A stretch of 33,081 nucleotides of DNA from a virus. The translations under genes were made by a program, and so were the position numbers. Every line of letters starts with the position of its first letter. Positions within the stretch are counted from its first letter, which is position 1. Shown here one piece after another: positions 1-6,834 of this stretch. The stretch spans positions 1 through 33,081 of the IMG/VR virus record IMGVR_UViG_3300035670_000821; one strand, 5' to 3'. The notes under the pieces are model-generated. The model searched no databases. It saw nothing but the letters and a program-made list of their open reading frames with translations, and was not told where the DNA came from.

Positions 1-698
1 CCGGTAGCACAGGCTTAGCCTATATAAAGTATAACGGTACTACAAAAACTGCAGGAACATTTGATGGTGGCACTACAAATCCATCAAATACAACTCGTCT
101 TAATTATGACGGGAATTTTTATGCTACAAACTTTTATGGTGCATTTCAAGGCACAGTAGGTTCGGGCATACTGGGAGGAGGTACAGCTAATAGTTCAACT
201 TTTCTTAGAGGGGATAGGAATTGGGCAACTGTACCAGACCCCATGCCAGCTGGGACGCAGGTACTATTCGCCCAGGCTTCAGCCCCTACGGGCTGGACCC
301 AAGTTACTACTCATAATGATAAAGTATTACGAGTAGTTTCAGGTACAGGGTATGGATCGGGAGGTTCCACAGCATTTAGTACTTTTAATGCCCAATCATC
401 GGTAGGAGCTACTACATTGACTGCTGCGCAGTCCGGTCTGCCTAGTCATGCTCATGGATTACTATTCAATAATTCAGCAAGTAACTATTGGTGGAACTAT
501 GGTAGTAGCTATATTTATCCAAGCAATGGCTACGTTGCTGGTGGATGCACCCTTTTCTACGACGGTGGAGCCACCACTTACAATACTACTCTTAGTATTA
601 TAAGTAGTGCGGGAGGTAGCTCCGCCTCATCTTCTCACAACCACTCTATAACTACTAGTATTCAATATGTAGATGTTATTATTTGTTCTAAGAATTAA
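1..698 (+). CDS. Tail fibre / receptor-binding protein, C-terminal part (5' end outside window)
   Basis: The frame is open from base 3 with no stop, so the Met at 243 is internal and this is the end of a longer fibre gene. The visible part starts with Gly/Thr/Asn-rich shaft sequence (NFYATNFYGAFQGTVG). It then enters a tip domain with the VLFAQASAPTGWTQ pattern common at phage fibre tips. Two His-x-His motifs (SHAHG, SHNHS) resemble the metal-binding HxH pairs of T4 gp12-type tips. It ends IQYVDVIICSKN, and the next gene starts 3 nt later. Expected role: host recognition at the distal end of a trimeric fibre. The fold is inferred from motifs; receptor and fibre type (side or central) are unknown. 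Confidence 0.85.
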   Translation, partial: GSTGLAYIKYNGTTKTAGTFDGGTTNPSNTTRLNYDGNFYATNFYGAFQGTVGSGILGGGTANSSTFLRGDRNWATVPDPMPAGTQVLFAQASAPTGWTQVTTHNDKVLRVVSGTGYGSGGSTAFSTFNAQSSVGATTLTAAQSGLPSHAHGLLFNNSASNYWWNYGSSYIYPSNGYVAGGCTLFYDGGATTYNTTLSIISSAGGSSASSSHNHSITTSIQYVDVIICSKN

Positions 699-700
699 TT

Positions 701-1006
701 ATGTTACCAGATAAAAATGTAAAATGTCCCTCTACAGGATTTAATAAATCCTGTAGAGAGATAATAGCAGAATGGACCTGCCCAAAGTGGGTAAAAATAA
801 GCGGTATGAATCCAAATACGGGAGAACAGCTAGACGACTATGGCTGTGTAGACTCTTTTCTACCAATGCTACTAATTGAAAATAGTAAGCAGCAACGTAG
901 TACTGCAGCCGCTGTAGAATCTTTTCGTAATGAGATGGTTAATGGAAATCAGCAGTCTATGATGCTTTTAGCTCAACAGTTTAATACCAAGTTATTGGAG
1001 AAATAA
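701..1006 (+). CDS. Small fibre-associated protein of unknown function
   Basis: A 101-aa protein, not recognised. Its N-terminal half holds four Cys (KCPSTGFNKSC, WTCPKW, YGCVDSF), which could bind a metal or form a compact Cys-rich fold. The C-terminal half is helical and Gln/Asn-rich. It follows the tail-fibre stop by 2 nt and its stop overlaps the next start (TAATG). Tight coupling to the fibre gene suggests a role in fibre assembly or the tail tip. A perfect 13-bp inverted repeat lies near its 5' end (730-758). Confidence 0.7.
   Translation: MLPDKNVKCPSTGFNKSCREIIAEWTCPKWVKISGMNPNTGEQLDDYGCVDSFLPMLLIENSKQQRSTAAAVESFRNEMVNGNQQSMMLLAQQFNTKLLEK
730..758. repeat. Perfect 13-bp inverted repeat with 3-nt loop inside a coding region
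   Basis: Arms 730-742 and 746-758 are fully complementary around loop AAT. The repeat begins about 30 nt after the start codon at 701 and 32 nt after the tail-fibre stop. No T-tract follows on either strand, so it does not look like a simple terminator. It could be a processing or translation-control hairpin at the fibre-gene boundary; the function is inferred only. Confidence 0.8.
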
Positions 1007-1332
1007 TGAAAATAACAATTGTTCCAGAAGATTCATGTATATACTTAGATAAGCTTCAAATACTCGGAGTAAATCTATCAGATATGCCAACTGGTATCCA
1101 TGCTGTACAATGGAATGAACGCGGAGAAACAAATACTGGACATATAGAATATACAGATGAAAGAGTTAATGAAACTATAACTGATATATCTATATTTAAT
1201 AAATGGATTAATAGAGCCCTTAATAAGGTAGAGCAAGATAAAATAGAGCAAGATAGAATACAGGAAGAAAATAGTAAAAACCAACCACAACCCCAATCAC
1301 AACCCTTAACTCAAGGAACTGTGGAGTGGTAG
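1006..1332 (+). CDS. Tail-fibre-proximal small protein, unknown function
   Basis: A 108-aa protein. The N-terminal part (MKITIVPEDSCIYLD...GIHAVQWNERGETNTGHIEY) has the look of a small beta-rich protein often found beside phage tail-fibre genes. The middle is charged and helical (NKVEQDKIEQDRIQEE), and the tail is Gln/Pro-rich with alternating PQ. It overlaps the preceding stop by 1 nt and the next gene by 7 nt. A GGAG Shine-Dalgarno sits 6-9 nt upstream. A fibre-assembly role is likely from position only. Confidence 0.7.
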   Translation: MKITIVPEDSCIYLDKLQILGVNLSDMPTGIHAVQWNERGETNTGHIEYTDERVNETITDISIFNKWINRALNKVEQDKIEQDRIQEENSKNQPQPQSQPLTQGTVEW

Positions 1333-1607
1333 TATCTAGAATACGTACACATACGTTCACTTATGCAAGTGCACAAGTCGATGTATACCATGTAAATAGA
1401 GGGGAAGGTATACCTAAGCATGAGCATACTTACTCACATGCTACTTGCTGTATGAATGGAAGAATAAAAGTTACTAAAGAAGGTAAAGAGATAGAGCTTA
1501 CCAAGGTATCCCAACCTGTATCCTTAGTACCAAATGAGTGGCATGAGATAGAGGCTTTAGAGGATAATACAGTATTTATAAATGTATTTGAAGAAGGTAA
1601 GTACTAG
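1326..1607 (+). CDS. Small cupin-fold protein
   Basis: A 93-aa single-domain cupin. Motif 1 is visible as GEGIPKHEHTYSHATCCMNG (residues 26-45), with candidate metal ligands H32, H34 and H38. A second motif with P69-NEW-H73 completes the usual pair. The start is GTG at 1326; no ATG is available in frame and a GGAG lies just upstream. It overlaps the end of the preceding gene by 7 nt and ends directly before the ATG of the next. Cupins this small usually bind a divalent metal or a small ligand. Its role within a fibre operon is unknown; it could be structural or enzymatic. Confidence 0.7.
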   Translation: MVVSRIRTHTFTYASAQVDVYHVNRGEGIPKHEHTYSHATCCMNGRIKVTKEGKEIELTKVSQPVSLVPNEWHEIEALEDNTVFINVFEEGKY

Positions 1608-2084
1608 ATGGCATTCTATTATAATCATCTAGACGAAAATGGTAATTTGGTAGAGGAGAAGGTACGCCTTCTCCCCACCAGTCCGGCCCTGCCAGCAGGG
1701 CACTCGTGGACTCCTTACGTACCTAGTCTAGAACTTCGTAAGCAACAAATTAAGCAACAAATAATGCAGATAAGGGATACCAAACTAGCTAATGGTGGAT
1801 TCAAGGTAGGAGATAAGTGGTTTCACTCCGATACTTTTTCCCGTACACAGCAGTTAGCCCTTACAATGCTAGGAAATAACCTTCCAAATAATATTGACTG
1901 GAAGACTATGGATAAGTCAAAAATACGACTTACTCCCCAGGTCGTTCAACAATTATTTGGGTCAGCTGTAACCCAGGATAATTCTATCTTTAGTTATGCA
2001 GAAACTCTGACGGAGGCAGTAATGGCCGCCGAAGATCCTAGTACTATAGATATTAATGCGGGCTGGCCAGAGACATTTCAATGA
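1608..2084 (+). CDS. DUF4376-like tail-fibre accessory protein
   Basis: A 158-aa protein. The central stretch IRDTKLANGGFKVGDKWF followed by HSDTFSRTQQLALTMLG matches the pattern of DUF4376, a domain common in tail-fibre assembly and adaptor proteins. That pattern is a short helix, a small hairpin with Gly-Phe and a Trp/Phe, then S/T-x(5)-L-x(2)-A. The 5' coding region holds two short stable hairpins: 1655-1674 (8 bp, UACG loop) and 1686-1701 (6 bp). It overlaps the next gene by 4 nt (ATGA). Likely role: fibre assembly or attachment. Confidence 0.65.
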   Translation: MAFYYNHLDENGNLVEEKVRLLPTSPALPAGHSWTPYVPSLELRKQQIKQQIMQIRDTKLANGGFKVGDKWFHSDTFSRTQQLALTMLGNNLPNNIDWKTMDKSKIRLTPQVVQQLFGSAVTQDNSIFSYAETLTEAVMAAEDPSTIDINAGWPETFQ

Positions 2085-2515
2085 AAATAGCTTTCCTTTA
2101 CTCTAGAGACCGTTTTACAGCTAAGCTGACTAAATGGTTTACTGGATCCTACTGTTACCACATAGGCTTCGTCGACGATGCGACGGACTCATTTTATGAG
2201 ATGAGCCTACAACGTCGTATACGAATGTGGTCTAGGTACTCTCTAAATAAAGAGTACAAGTTAATAGATACACCAGTAACTATTACTAAAGACTTTTTAG
2301 ACTATAAACTAAAAACAGATAGTAGTGTATATGGTTTAAGAGATTACTTCCTATTTGCTATAAGACCTATATACCATTTATTTGGTAAATCAACAAGAAA
2401 TGCTGGAGGAATTATATGTTCAGAAATGGTATATAATGATCTAGTCGAATGTGGATGGAGAGAAACTTTTCCTGAAGTCCCTTCTCCAGCCGACCTTGAA
2501 AGAGTACTGCTTTAA
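2081..2515 (+). CDS. Permuted papain-fold (YiiX/NlpC-P60-like) hydrolase
   Basis: A 144-aa protein with a His near the N-terminus (CYHIGFV, H27) and a Cys later (GIICSEMVYNDL, C113). This His-before-Cys order is the hallmark of circularly permuted NlpC/P60-like enzymes such as YiiX, where the Cys sits in a (F/Y)CSE(L/M)V motif. Known members cleave amide bonds in cell-wall peptides or act on lipids. In a tail-fibre operon it could help local cell-wall penetration or protein maturation. It overlaps the preceding stop by 4 nt and is followed by a strong terminator, so it ends the fibre operon. Confidence 0.6.
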   Translation: MKIAFLYSRDRFTAKLTKWFTGSYCYHIGFVDDATDSFYEMSLQRRIRMWSRYSLNKEYKLIDTPVTITKDFLDYKLKTDSSVYGLRDYFLFAIRPIYHLFGKSTRNAGGIICSEMVYNDLVECGWRETFPEVPSPADLERVLL

Positions 2516-2520
2516 ATAAG

Positions 2521-2555
2521 ATAGCACGGATAGACTCCGTGCTATTTTTATTTGT
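2521..2555 (+). terminator. Rho-independent terminator after the tail-fibre operon
   Basis: A 10-bp perfect stem (2521-2530 with 2536-2545) and 5-nt loop TAGAC are followed by ATTTTTATTT. It lies 6 nt after the stop codon at 2515 and separates the fibre operon from the independently promoted cassette that follows. Confidence 0.9.
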
Positions 2556-2575
2556 AGCTATGCTAATTTTTATCA

Positions 2576-2604
2576 TTGACATTTTCTTGCTCCAATAGTA
2601 TAAT
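2576..2604 (+). promoter_or_regulatory. Consensus sigma70 promoter for the PstS-like/porin cassette
   Basis: TTGACA (2576-2581) and TATAAT (2599-2604) both match consensus exactly with a 17-bp spacer. It sits directly after the terminator and points at the gene starting at 2678. Transcription probably starts near 2611, giving a leader of about 65 nt. No phage-specific or Pho-box-like element was seen. Confidence 0.9.
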
Positions 2605-2631
2605 AGAGTAAAATAAAATTATAGTTACACT

Positions 2632-2657
2632 AACAGAAGGGATAACTTTCCGCTGTT
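2632..2657 (+). other. 5' leader stem-loop before the coiled-coil membrane protein gene
   Basis: The leader RNA can fold as AACAG (2632-2636) with CTGTT (2653-2657), and internally GGGA (2639-2642) with TTCC (2648-2651). The Shine-Dalgarno GAGG (2666-2669) lies just outside. It may stabilise the message or tune translation. Evidence is pairing only. Confidence 0.4.
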
Positions 2658-2677
2658 AACTATCCGAGGTTATAAAC

Positions 2678-3235
2678 ATGAATCTTCCACCAGAGAGTAC
2701 ATATATCTATAATAAGATCGAATCTATTGAATCTCGCCTAGAGGGTCATGTTAGCAAGATTGAGCAAAGATTAGATCAACTTGTACATATAATGCAAGCC
2801 GTAGCTGCTCTTCAAGAAAAAGAGACCCGTAACGCCGACTCTATTCGTGAGCTTAAGGTACAGTTAAAAGAATCAGTAGATGCCTTTACTAAGACTGTTA
2901 CTAGAATCCACGATAGATTAGATAATATGGAAGCCGCACAGTTGAGAGAGCACCATATATTAGAAGAGCGGGACGCAGAGCTTGAAAGAAATGTTAAGAG
3001 TGTTGATGATAAGATAGATAAATGGATTAACAGAGCTGCAGGTCTATGGATGGGTCTTTCAGCCATTATTATTATACTACAGGGCATAGGTGGGGTGTTC
3101 CTATCTTCGTTTAAAGAAGAGTATCAAATTACAAAGGTGCAAATAAATGATATTTCAAAACGTCAAACAGAACTTGAGCAGGATCATGGTCGTCTCAGCA
3201 ATACTGTTCGCCAGCTGCATCCCCCAGCTAAGTAA
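2678..3235 (+). CDS. Coiled-coil protein with one membrane segment
   Basis: A 185-aa protein. Residues about 8-120 are charged heptad-like helix (IESIESRLEGHVSKIEQRLDQ and onward). A hydrophobic segment at about 122-145 (LWMGLSAIIIILQGIGGVFL) would cross the membrane, followed by a second short coiled coil (about 150-180). The likely topology is N-terminus in, C-terminus out. It is the first gene after the promoter at 2576, with a GAGG Shine-Dalgarno. The next gene starts inside it (89-nt overlap), so the two are translationally linked. Phage proteins of this shape are often annotated as hypothetical or holin/spanin-like, but the internal position of the membrane segment is not typical of an i-spanin. 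Function unknown. Confidence 0.7.
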   Translation: MNLPPESTYIYNKIESIESRLEGHVSKIEQRLDQLVHIMQAVAALQEKETRNADSIRELKVQLKESVDAFTKTVTRIHDRLDNMEAAQLREHHILEERDAELERNVKSVDDKIDKWINRAAGLWMGLSAIIIILQGIGGVFLSSFKEEYQITKVQINDISKRQTELEQDHGRLSNTVRQLHPPAK

Positions 3236-3608
3236 TGCACAGGACACTATATCTATAGCTAATCCTGAAGTACCAGTAGCTGAACTAGAGGTTGATCTAG
3301 CTATTCAAGTATATACTGGTAAGATGGCATCCTGGCCGAACGGTCAAGCAGTAACTATAGTAGTACTACCTAGAGAGCACCCTACTTCCAGAACTTTTAT
3401 ATTTGAAAAGCTAGGTATTTCTCCGTATCAATTCTACGAATCTCTAGATATTTCTATAAATATTAGAAAGAATAACTCTGTAGTTAAAGTTCCATCAGAA
3501 TCCGAAGTAGTACGTATTGTAGCTAATAAAACAGGTAGTATAGGATATACAAAAGACTACATGTACTATAACTACAAGGATGGTTTAAAGAAAATAAGGA
3601 TATATTAA
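3147..3608 (+). CDS. Short periplasmic PstS-like (PBP-like) protein
   Basis: A 153-aa protein with a Sec signal peptide: n-region to R12, hydrophobic core IMVVSAILFASCI, probable cleavage after PQLSNA (residue 31). The mature part has landmarks of the short PstS-like family common in marine gammaproteobacteria: VYTGKMASWPNGQAVTIVVL, then TSRTFIFEKLGISP, then SESEVVRIVANKTGSIGYT. That family is about half the length of true phosphate-binding PstS, and ligand binding is not established for it. The start at 3147 has AAAGGTG 8 nt upstream; Met at 3186 is an alternative. It ends immediately before the ATG of the outer-membrane barrel gene, so the pair probably acts together in the envelope. A Cys in the hydrophobic core (FASC) is a poor lipobox. 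Probably host-derived. Confidence 0.7.
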   Translation: MIFQNVKQNLSRIMVVSAILFASCIPQLSNAQDTISIANPEVPVAELEVDLAIQVYTGKMASWPNGQAVTIVVLPREHPTSRTFIFEKLGISPYQFYESLDISINIRKNNSVVKVPSESEVVRIVANKTGSIGYTKDYMYYNYKDGLKKIRIY

Positions 3609-4766
3609 ATGAAACTATTTATAATTTTATTAATGGCATTTAATATAGCCCATGCAGGTGAACTATTTGGCTATGTGTCACAAACCGCAGTCCGCGGAAG
3701 CGGAGTAAATATTGGTGGATCTAAAGACTCCAGTTGGTCACTTGCAAAGAATGAAGTAAACTTATCCGGCGACTATCGCAAGTTTGATACTGATTTTAGA
3801 TTTACTATAGGTACTACCGATGAGCCGGGTTTAGAGGATAATCGCTTAGTAGTTAAGTATGCACTAGCAGATAGGCAGTGGGACCTAGGATACAATGCTA
3901 GTCTAGGTGTTAGAGTAGGCCGAGTGCCACATACTTTAGGTTTCTTCAATAATACACGGAATGCACCACAAGCCGGCCAGTTCATATATCTACCAGAAGG
4001 TATTTATAGAGAGCAGTTTAAATGGTTAGCAATGAGTGGTGATGGTGGTCAGGTATATTATAATAAGATATACAATAAAGACCTACAAATCGACTTTACT
4101 GGAACCTGGACAAAGGCTAACTTATCAGCCAATCGCGAAGTAGTATCTGGGCATTTTAATACCCCTACAGTAGGCGAATTTAATTATAATAAGTCCGAAG
4201 TCCGCGGTTTAACTATAGAAGGTAGGTATCAGTGTACTAAGTTCTACTACAACTGGATTAATCTTTACTTCTGGTTAAAACCTGATTTTCCTTTTTCTAC
4301 CTTTGTACAAGAAGGCAGAGCAGATACTAATGTGCACGTAGTAGGTGCTAAACAGTATATAAATCAATTTGAAGTAGGCGCGGAGTATCTTGTTGTTAAG
4401 CTACATGATAAAGTATGGCAGGATATAAGAGCCAACACTTCTAAATACGGTGATCCTACTGGCTGGGTAATTTCAGGCGTATGGCACTATAATGACAAGT
4501 TAGACCTAGCAGCTTACCACTCAGAATATTATACAGCAATCGGTGATAAGTCAGGACAGAATCAATCTACTTTTAGTATGATGCCAGCTGATTGGTTTTA
4601 TGTCAGAGCAGACAGCGTAGCAGCCAAATACAAGATAGACAATAAGTGGACACTACGTACACAATATACTAGAGGTCGAGGTGCTGAGCCTTTTCTAAAG
4701 ACCTTAAATCCTGCAGTTTCGCAAAAGTGGAACTACCTTGCAATGCAAGCAATTTATAGTTTTTAA
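3609..4766 (+). CDS. Outer-membrane beta-barrel (porin-like) protein
   Basis: A 385-aa protein starting with signal peptide MKLFIILLMAFNIAHA (cleavage near residue 16). The mature chain is a series of alternating polar/apolar strands with aromatic belts. It ends LAMQAIYSF, and the terminal Phe preceded by alternating hydrophobics is the BAM-recognised outer-membrane signal. Length and layout fit a 14-18-strand porin; the exact subtype is not recognised. AAGGA sits 8-9 nt before the ATG. It is co-transcribed with the PstS-like gene directly upstream. No terminator follows, so transcripts can run on into the structural genes. Possible roles include altering nutrient uptake or masking phage receptors; these are inferences. 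Confidence 0.75.
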   Translation: MKLFIILLMAFNIAHAGELFGYVSQTAVRGSGVNIGGSKDSSWSLAKNEVNLSGDYRKFDTDFRFTIGTTDEPGLEDNRLVVKYALADRQWDLGYNASLGVRVGRVPHTLGFFNNTRNAPQAGQFIYLPEGIYREQFKWLAMSGDGGQVYYNKIYNKDLQIDFTGTWTKANLSANREVVSGHFNTPTVGEFNYNKSEVRGLTIEGRYQCTKFYYNWINLYFWLKPDFPFSTFVQEGRADTNVHVVGAKQYINQFEVGAEYLVVKLHDKVWQDIRANTSKYGDPTGWVISGVWHYNDKLDLAAYHSEYYTAIGDKSGQNQSTFSMMPADWFYVRADSVAAKYKIDNKWTLRTQYTRGRGAEPFLKTLNPAVSQKWNYLAMQAIYSF

Positions 4767-4772
4767 TACAAT

Positions 4773-5504
4773 ATGACAATAGGAATCTATATATTATTTT
4801 TTAATAACGATAGGTCTAAAGTATATGTGGGATTATCAAAAAATATAGAAAAAAGATTTATACAACATAAATACGCTTTAAAATATAATTATGCTTCCAA
4901 AAAACTACAAGAAGCATACAATAAATTTGGTATACCTAGTATGGAAATACTATTAGAGTGTGAAGCTAATGAGTTAGAAGATAGTGAGTCTAGTGCAATA
5001 GAATTATTTGATTCTATTAATAGGGGTTATAACTCAGTATCGGGTGGATCTATAGGTGCTGGAGCATATGGGGATTTAAATGGTAAATCTATATACTCTA
5101 ATAGTGATATAATTGAAGCTTTTAATTTACTTATTGGAGATAAATACTTAACGTATAGAGATATAGAGAATATATGTGGTGTTAGTAAAGCAGTTATTAC
5201 TAATATTAAAACTGGTAGAAGCCATAAATGGTTAGAACAGTTATATCCTATAGAGTATACAAAATTAATTAGTAGTTGCAGCAGACATAGTATATCCAAT
5301 ATATTAAATAGAGATAAACATTCCGCCTTTTCTAGAGGCATCTCGTATCCTACTATATTTTCTCCGGAAGGTGTAGGATATAGTATAAAATGTCTTACAG
5401 ATTTTGCAAAAGAGCATAATCTTAGTAGCTCAGCTTTATGTAGGGTACTAAAAGGTAAGATATCACATCATAAAGGATGGAGAATATTAAATGAGCCCTG
5501 CTAA
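4773..5504 (+). CDS. GIY-YIG homing endonuclease
   Basis: A 243-aa free-standing homing endonuclease. The N-terminal GIY-YIG domain shows GIY (4-6), YVG (18-20), catalytic R28 and H32, a probable metal-binding E72 (DSESSAIELF), and the closing N-x-x-S-G-G. The middle has helix-turn-helix-like sequence (YRDIENICGVSKAVITNIKT). The C-terminal LSSSALCRVLKGKISHHKGW resembles NUMOD1-type DNA-binding modules. It is inserted between the porin and a virion gene. It has no convincing Shine-Dalgarno of its own, and its 3' end overlaps the next start by 14 nt while supplying that gene's GGATGGAG ribosome site. It is AT-richer than its neighbours. Confidence 0.9.
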   Translation: MTIGIYILFFNNDRSKVYVGLSKNIEKRFIQHKYALKYNYASKKLQEAYNKFGIPSMEILLECEANELEDSESSAIELFDSINRGYNSVSGGSIGAGAYGDLNGKSIYSNSDIIEAFNLLIGDKYLTYRDIENICGVSKAVITNIKTGRSHKWLEQLYPIEYTKLISSCSRHSISNILNRDKHSAFSRGISYPTIFSPEGVGYSIKCLTDFAKEHNLSSSALCRVLKGKISHHKGWRILNEPC

Positions 5505-6078
5505 AATATCGTTCAAAGTATACCAAGGCAGTACTTTTACAGAAGTACTGCGTTGGGAGTCTAGTAAAAAGGTGTATAAACCTATTACAGGAATTACAAA
5601 CGCCGCACCAACCGTAGTAACTGCTACTGATCATGGTGTGCCCGACGGCTGGCGTATTAAAATTACTAACGTCGGTGGAATGACTGATATTAATTCTGCT
5701 GAAGTGTATCATCAAGCTACCAAAGTTGATACAAATACAATAGAACTAAATGCAGTTAATAGTTTAGGGTATAAAGTATATACTAGCGGTGGTGTTGTAG
5801 AATATAACGAACCTATCGATTTAACCGGATATACTGCTAGAATGCAGATTCGTGAAAAGGTTGATAGTACCACTACTATTAAAGAACTAACAACTGAAAA
5901 CGGCGGAATTACATTAGATATAACTAATAGTAAAATTACCGTAACAATAAGTGCAACAGATACTGCAGCATTTACTTTTGCTAGCGCAGTATACAGCCTA
6001 GAATTAGTATCTAGTACAAACGTAGTAACCCCTCTAATTAATGGTAATATCTCTTTAGTGCGTGAGGTTACTAGATAA
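5491..6078 (+). CDS. Virion (tail/baseplate-type) structural protein
   Basis: A 195-aa protein. The N-terminus KISFKVYQGSTFTEVLRW, followed later by PIDLTGYTARMQIRE and a closing NISLVREVTR, resembles the beta-sandwich N-terminal domain of phage baseplate/receptor-binding carrier proteins (BppU-N-like). An insert (about residues 30-105) carries a separate beta-rich module. The start lies inside the preceding endonuclease gene, with GGAG 8 nt upstream. The stop overlaps the next start (TAATG). A 9-bp inverted repeat is at 5528-5551. A structural role is likely; the exact position in the virion is unknown. Confidence 0.6.
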   Translation: MSPAKISFKVYQGSTFTEVLRWESSKKVYKPITGITNAAPTVVTATDHGVPDGWRIKITNVGGMTDINSAEVYHQATKVDTNTIELNAVNSLGYKVYTSGGVVEYNEPIDLTGYTARMQIREKVDSTTTIKELTTENGGITLDITNSKITVTISATDTAAFTFASAVYSLELVSSTNVVTPLINGNISLVREVTR

Positions 6079-6482
6079 TGGACATTATTGTAGCACCTAT
6101 AACAGAAGCGATTGCTGTTGAATCTAATAAGACGGAATCAGTAGTTACAGGTTCTACAGTAAATGCTGTTACTAACCAAGAGATATATAATGTAGTAATA
6201 GAAGTAGAAGCTTCTAATACTATCGTGGCAGGCCAGCCTGGTCCTGCAGGACCAACCGGCCTAAGCGAGGATTCCGTGGCATATGCTAGACAGACAGACT
6301 TTGCAACAGAGAGTCTAATATATAAGGGGGAGGCTGAGGCCGGTACCTCATTTAGTACTGCTGCATGGAGAATAAGACGAATAGTTCTCTCAGAAGATGG
6401 CGATGTGTCAGAAACCTGGGCAGATGGTGATTCAAATTTTGATAATGTATGGGATGATAGAGCCTCACTATCTTACAGTTAA
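6078..6482 (+). CDS. Virion-associated protein with short collagen-like motif
   Basis: A 134-aa protein. It has a beta-rich N-terminus, then a short collagen-like GQPGPAGPTG (about residues 53-62). A conserved-looking module follows: YARQTDFATESLIYKGEAEA, then TAAWRIRRIVLSEDGDVSET. That C-terminal module recurs in many phage structural proteins and likely mediates trimer or fibre contacts. It overlaps the preceding stop by 1 nt. Confidence 0.55.
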   Translation: MDIIVAPITEAIAVESNKTESVVTGSTVNAVTNQEIYNVVIEVEASNTIVAGQPGPAGPTGLSEDSVAYARQTDFATESLIYKGEAEAGTSFSTAAWRIRRIVLSEDGDVSETWADGDSNFDNVWDDRASLSYS

Positions 6483-6494
6483 GGAAGGGTATAT

Positions 6495-6824
6495 ATGCCT
6501 GTAATATTAAATACGCCGATAATACCGGCAGTACCAGAGTATGATAAGGTACATTTAGAACATCTAATTGTAACACTAGAAAAAACTAACTACGCTAAAA
6601 CCCAAATTACTGCTAAGTTACGTCCATACTACCAAGATAGTAATGGTAATAAAATATTTTCTACAGATGCTGTAGATATACTTATCGAAGATGCTGAGCA
6701 GTGGATTACACAATTAGCACTGCAGGGTGATATGCGTGGTGTAGAAGCTAACGATCATATCAAAGCAATAGTTGCCTTTTTAGTAGAGACTAAAACTAAT
6801 TTTGGCACCACAACTATAAGCTAA
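6495..6824 (+). CDS. Small virion-cluster protein, unknown function
   Basis: A 109-aa protein, not recognised. It is mixed alpha/beta with a charged helical centre (DAVDILIEDAEQWITQLAL) and no signal peptide or membrane segment. It has a strong Shine-Dalgarno (AAGGAAGGG) and lies among tail structural genes, which is the only clue to its role. Confidence 0.6.
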   Translation: MPVILNTPIIPAVPEYDKVHLEHLIVTLEKTNYAKTQITAKLRPYYQDSNGNKIFSTDAVDILIEDAEQWITQLALQGDMRGVEANDHIKAIVAFLVETKTNFGTTTIS

Positions 6825-6834
6825 GGGGGATTAA

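Noticed and set aside
2081-2515. Active T4-type lysozyme or classical NlpC/P60 endolysin
   Set aside because: The catalytic order is His before Cys, fitting the permuted family instead, and a separate M15 endolysin is present with a holin.
2678-3608. Rz/Rz1-type spanin pair
   Set aside because: The gene nesting is similar, but the membrane segment is internal rather than N-terminal, the second protein is PstS-like, and its FASC is a poor lipobox.
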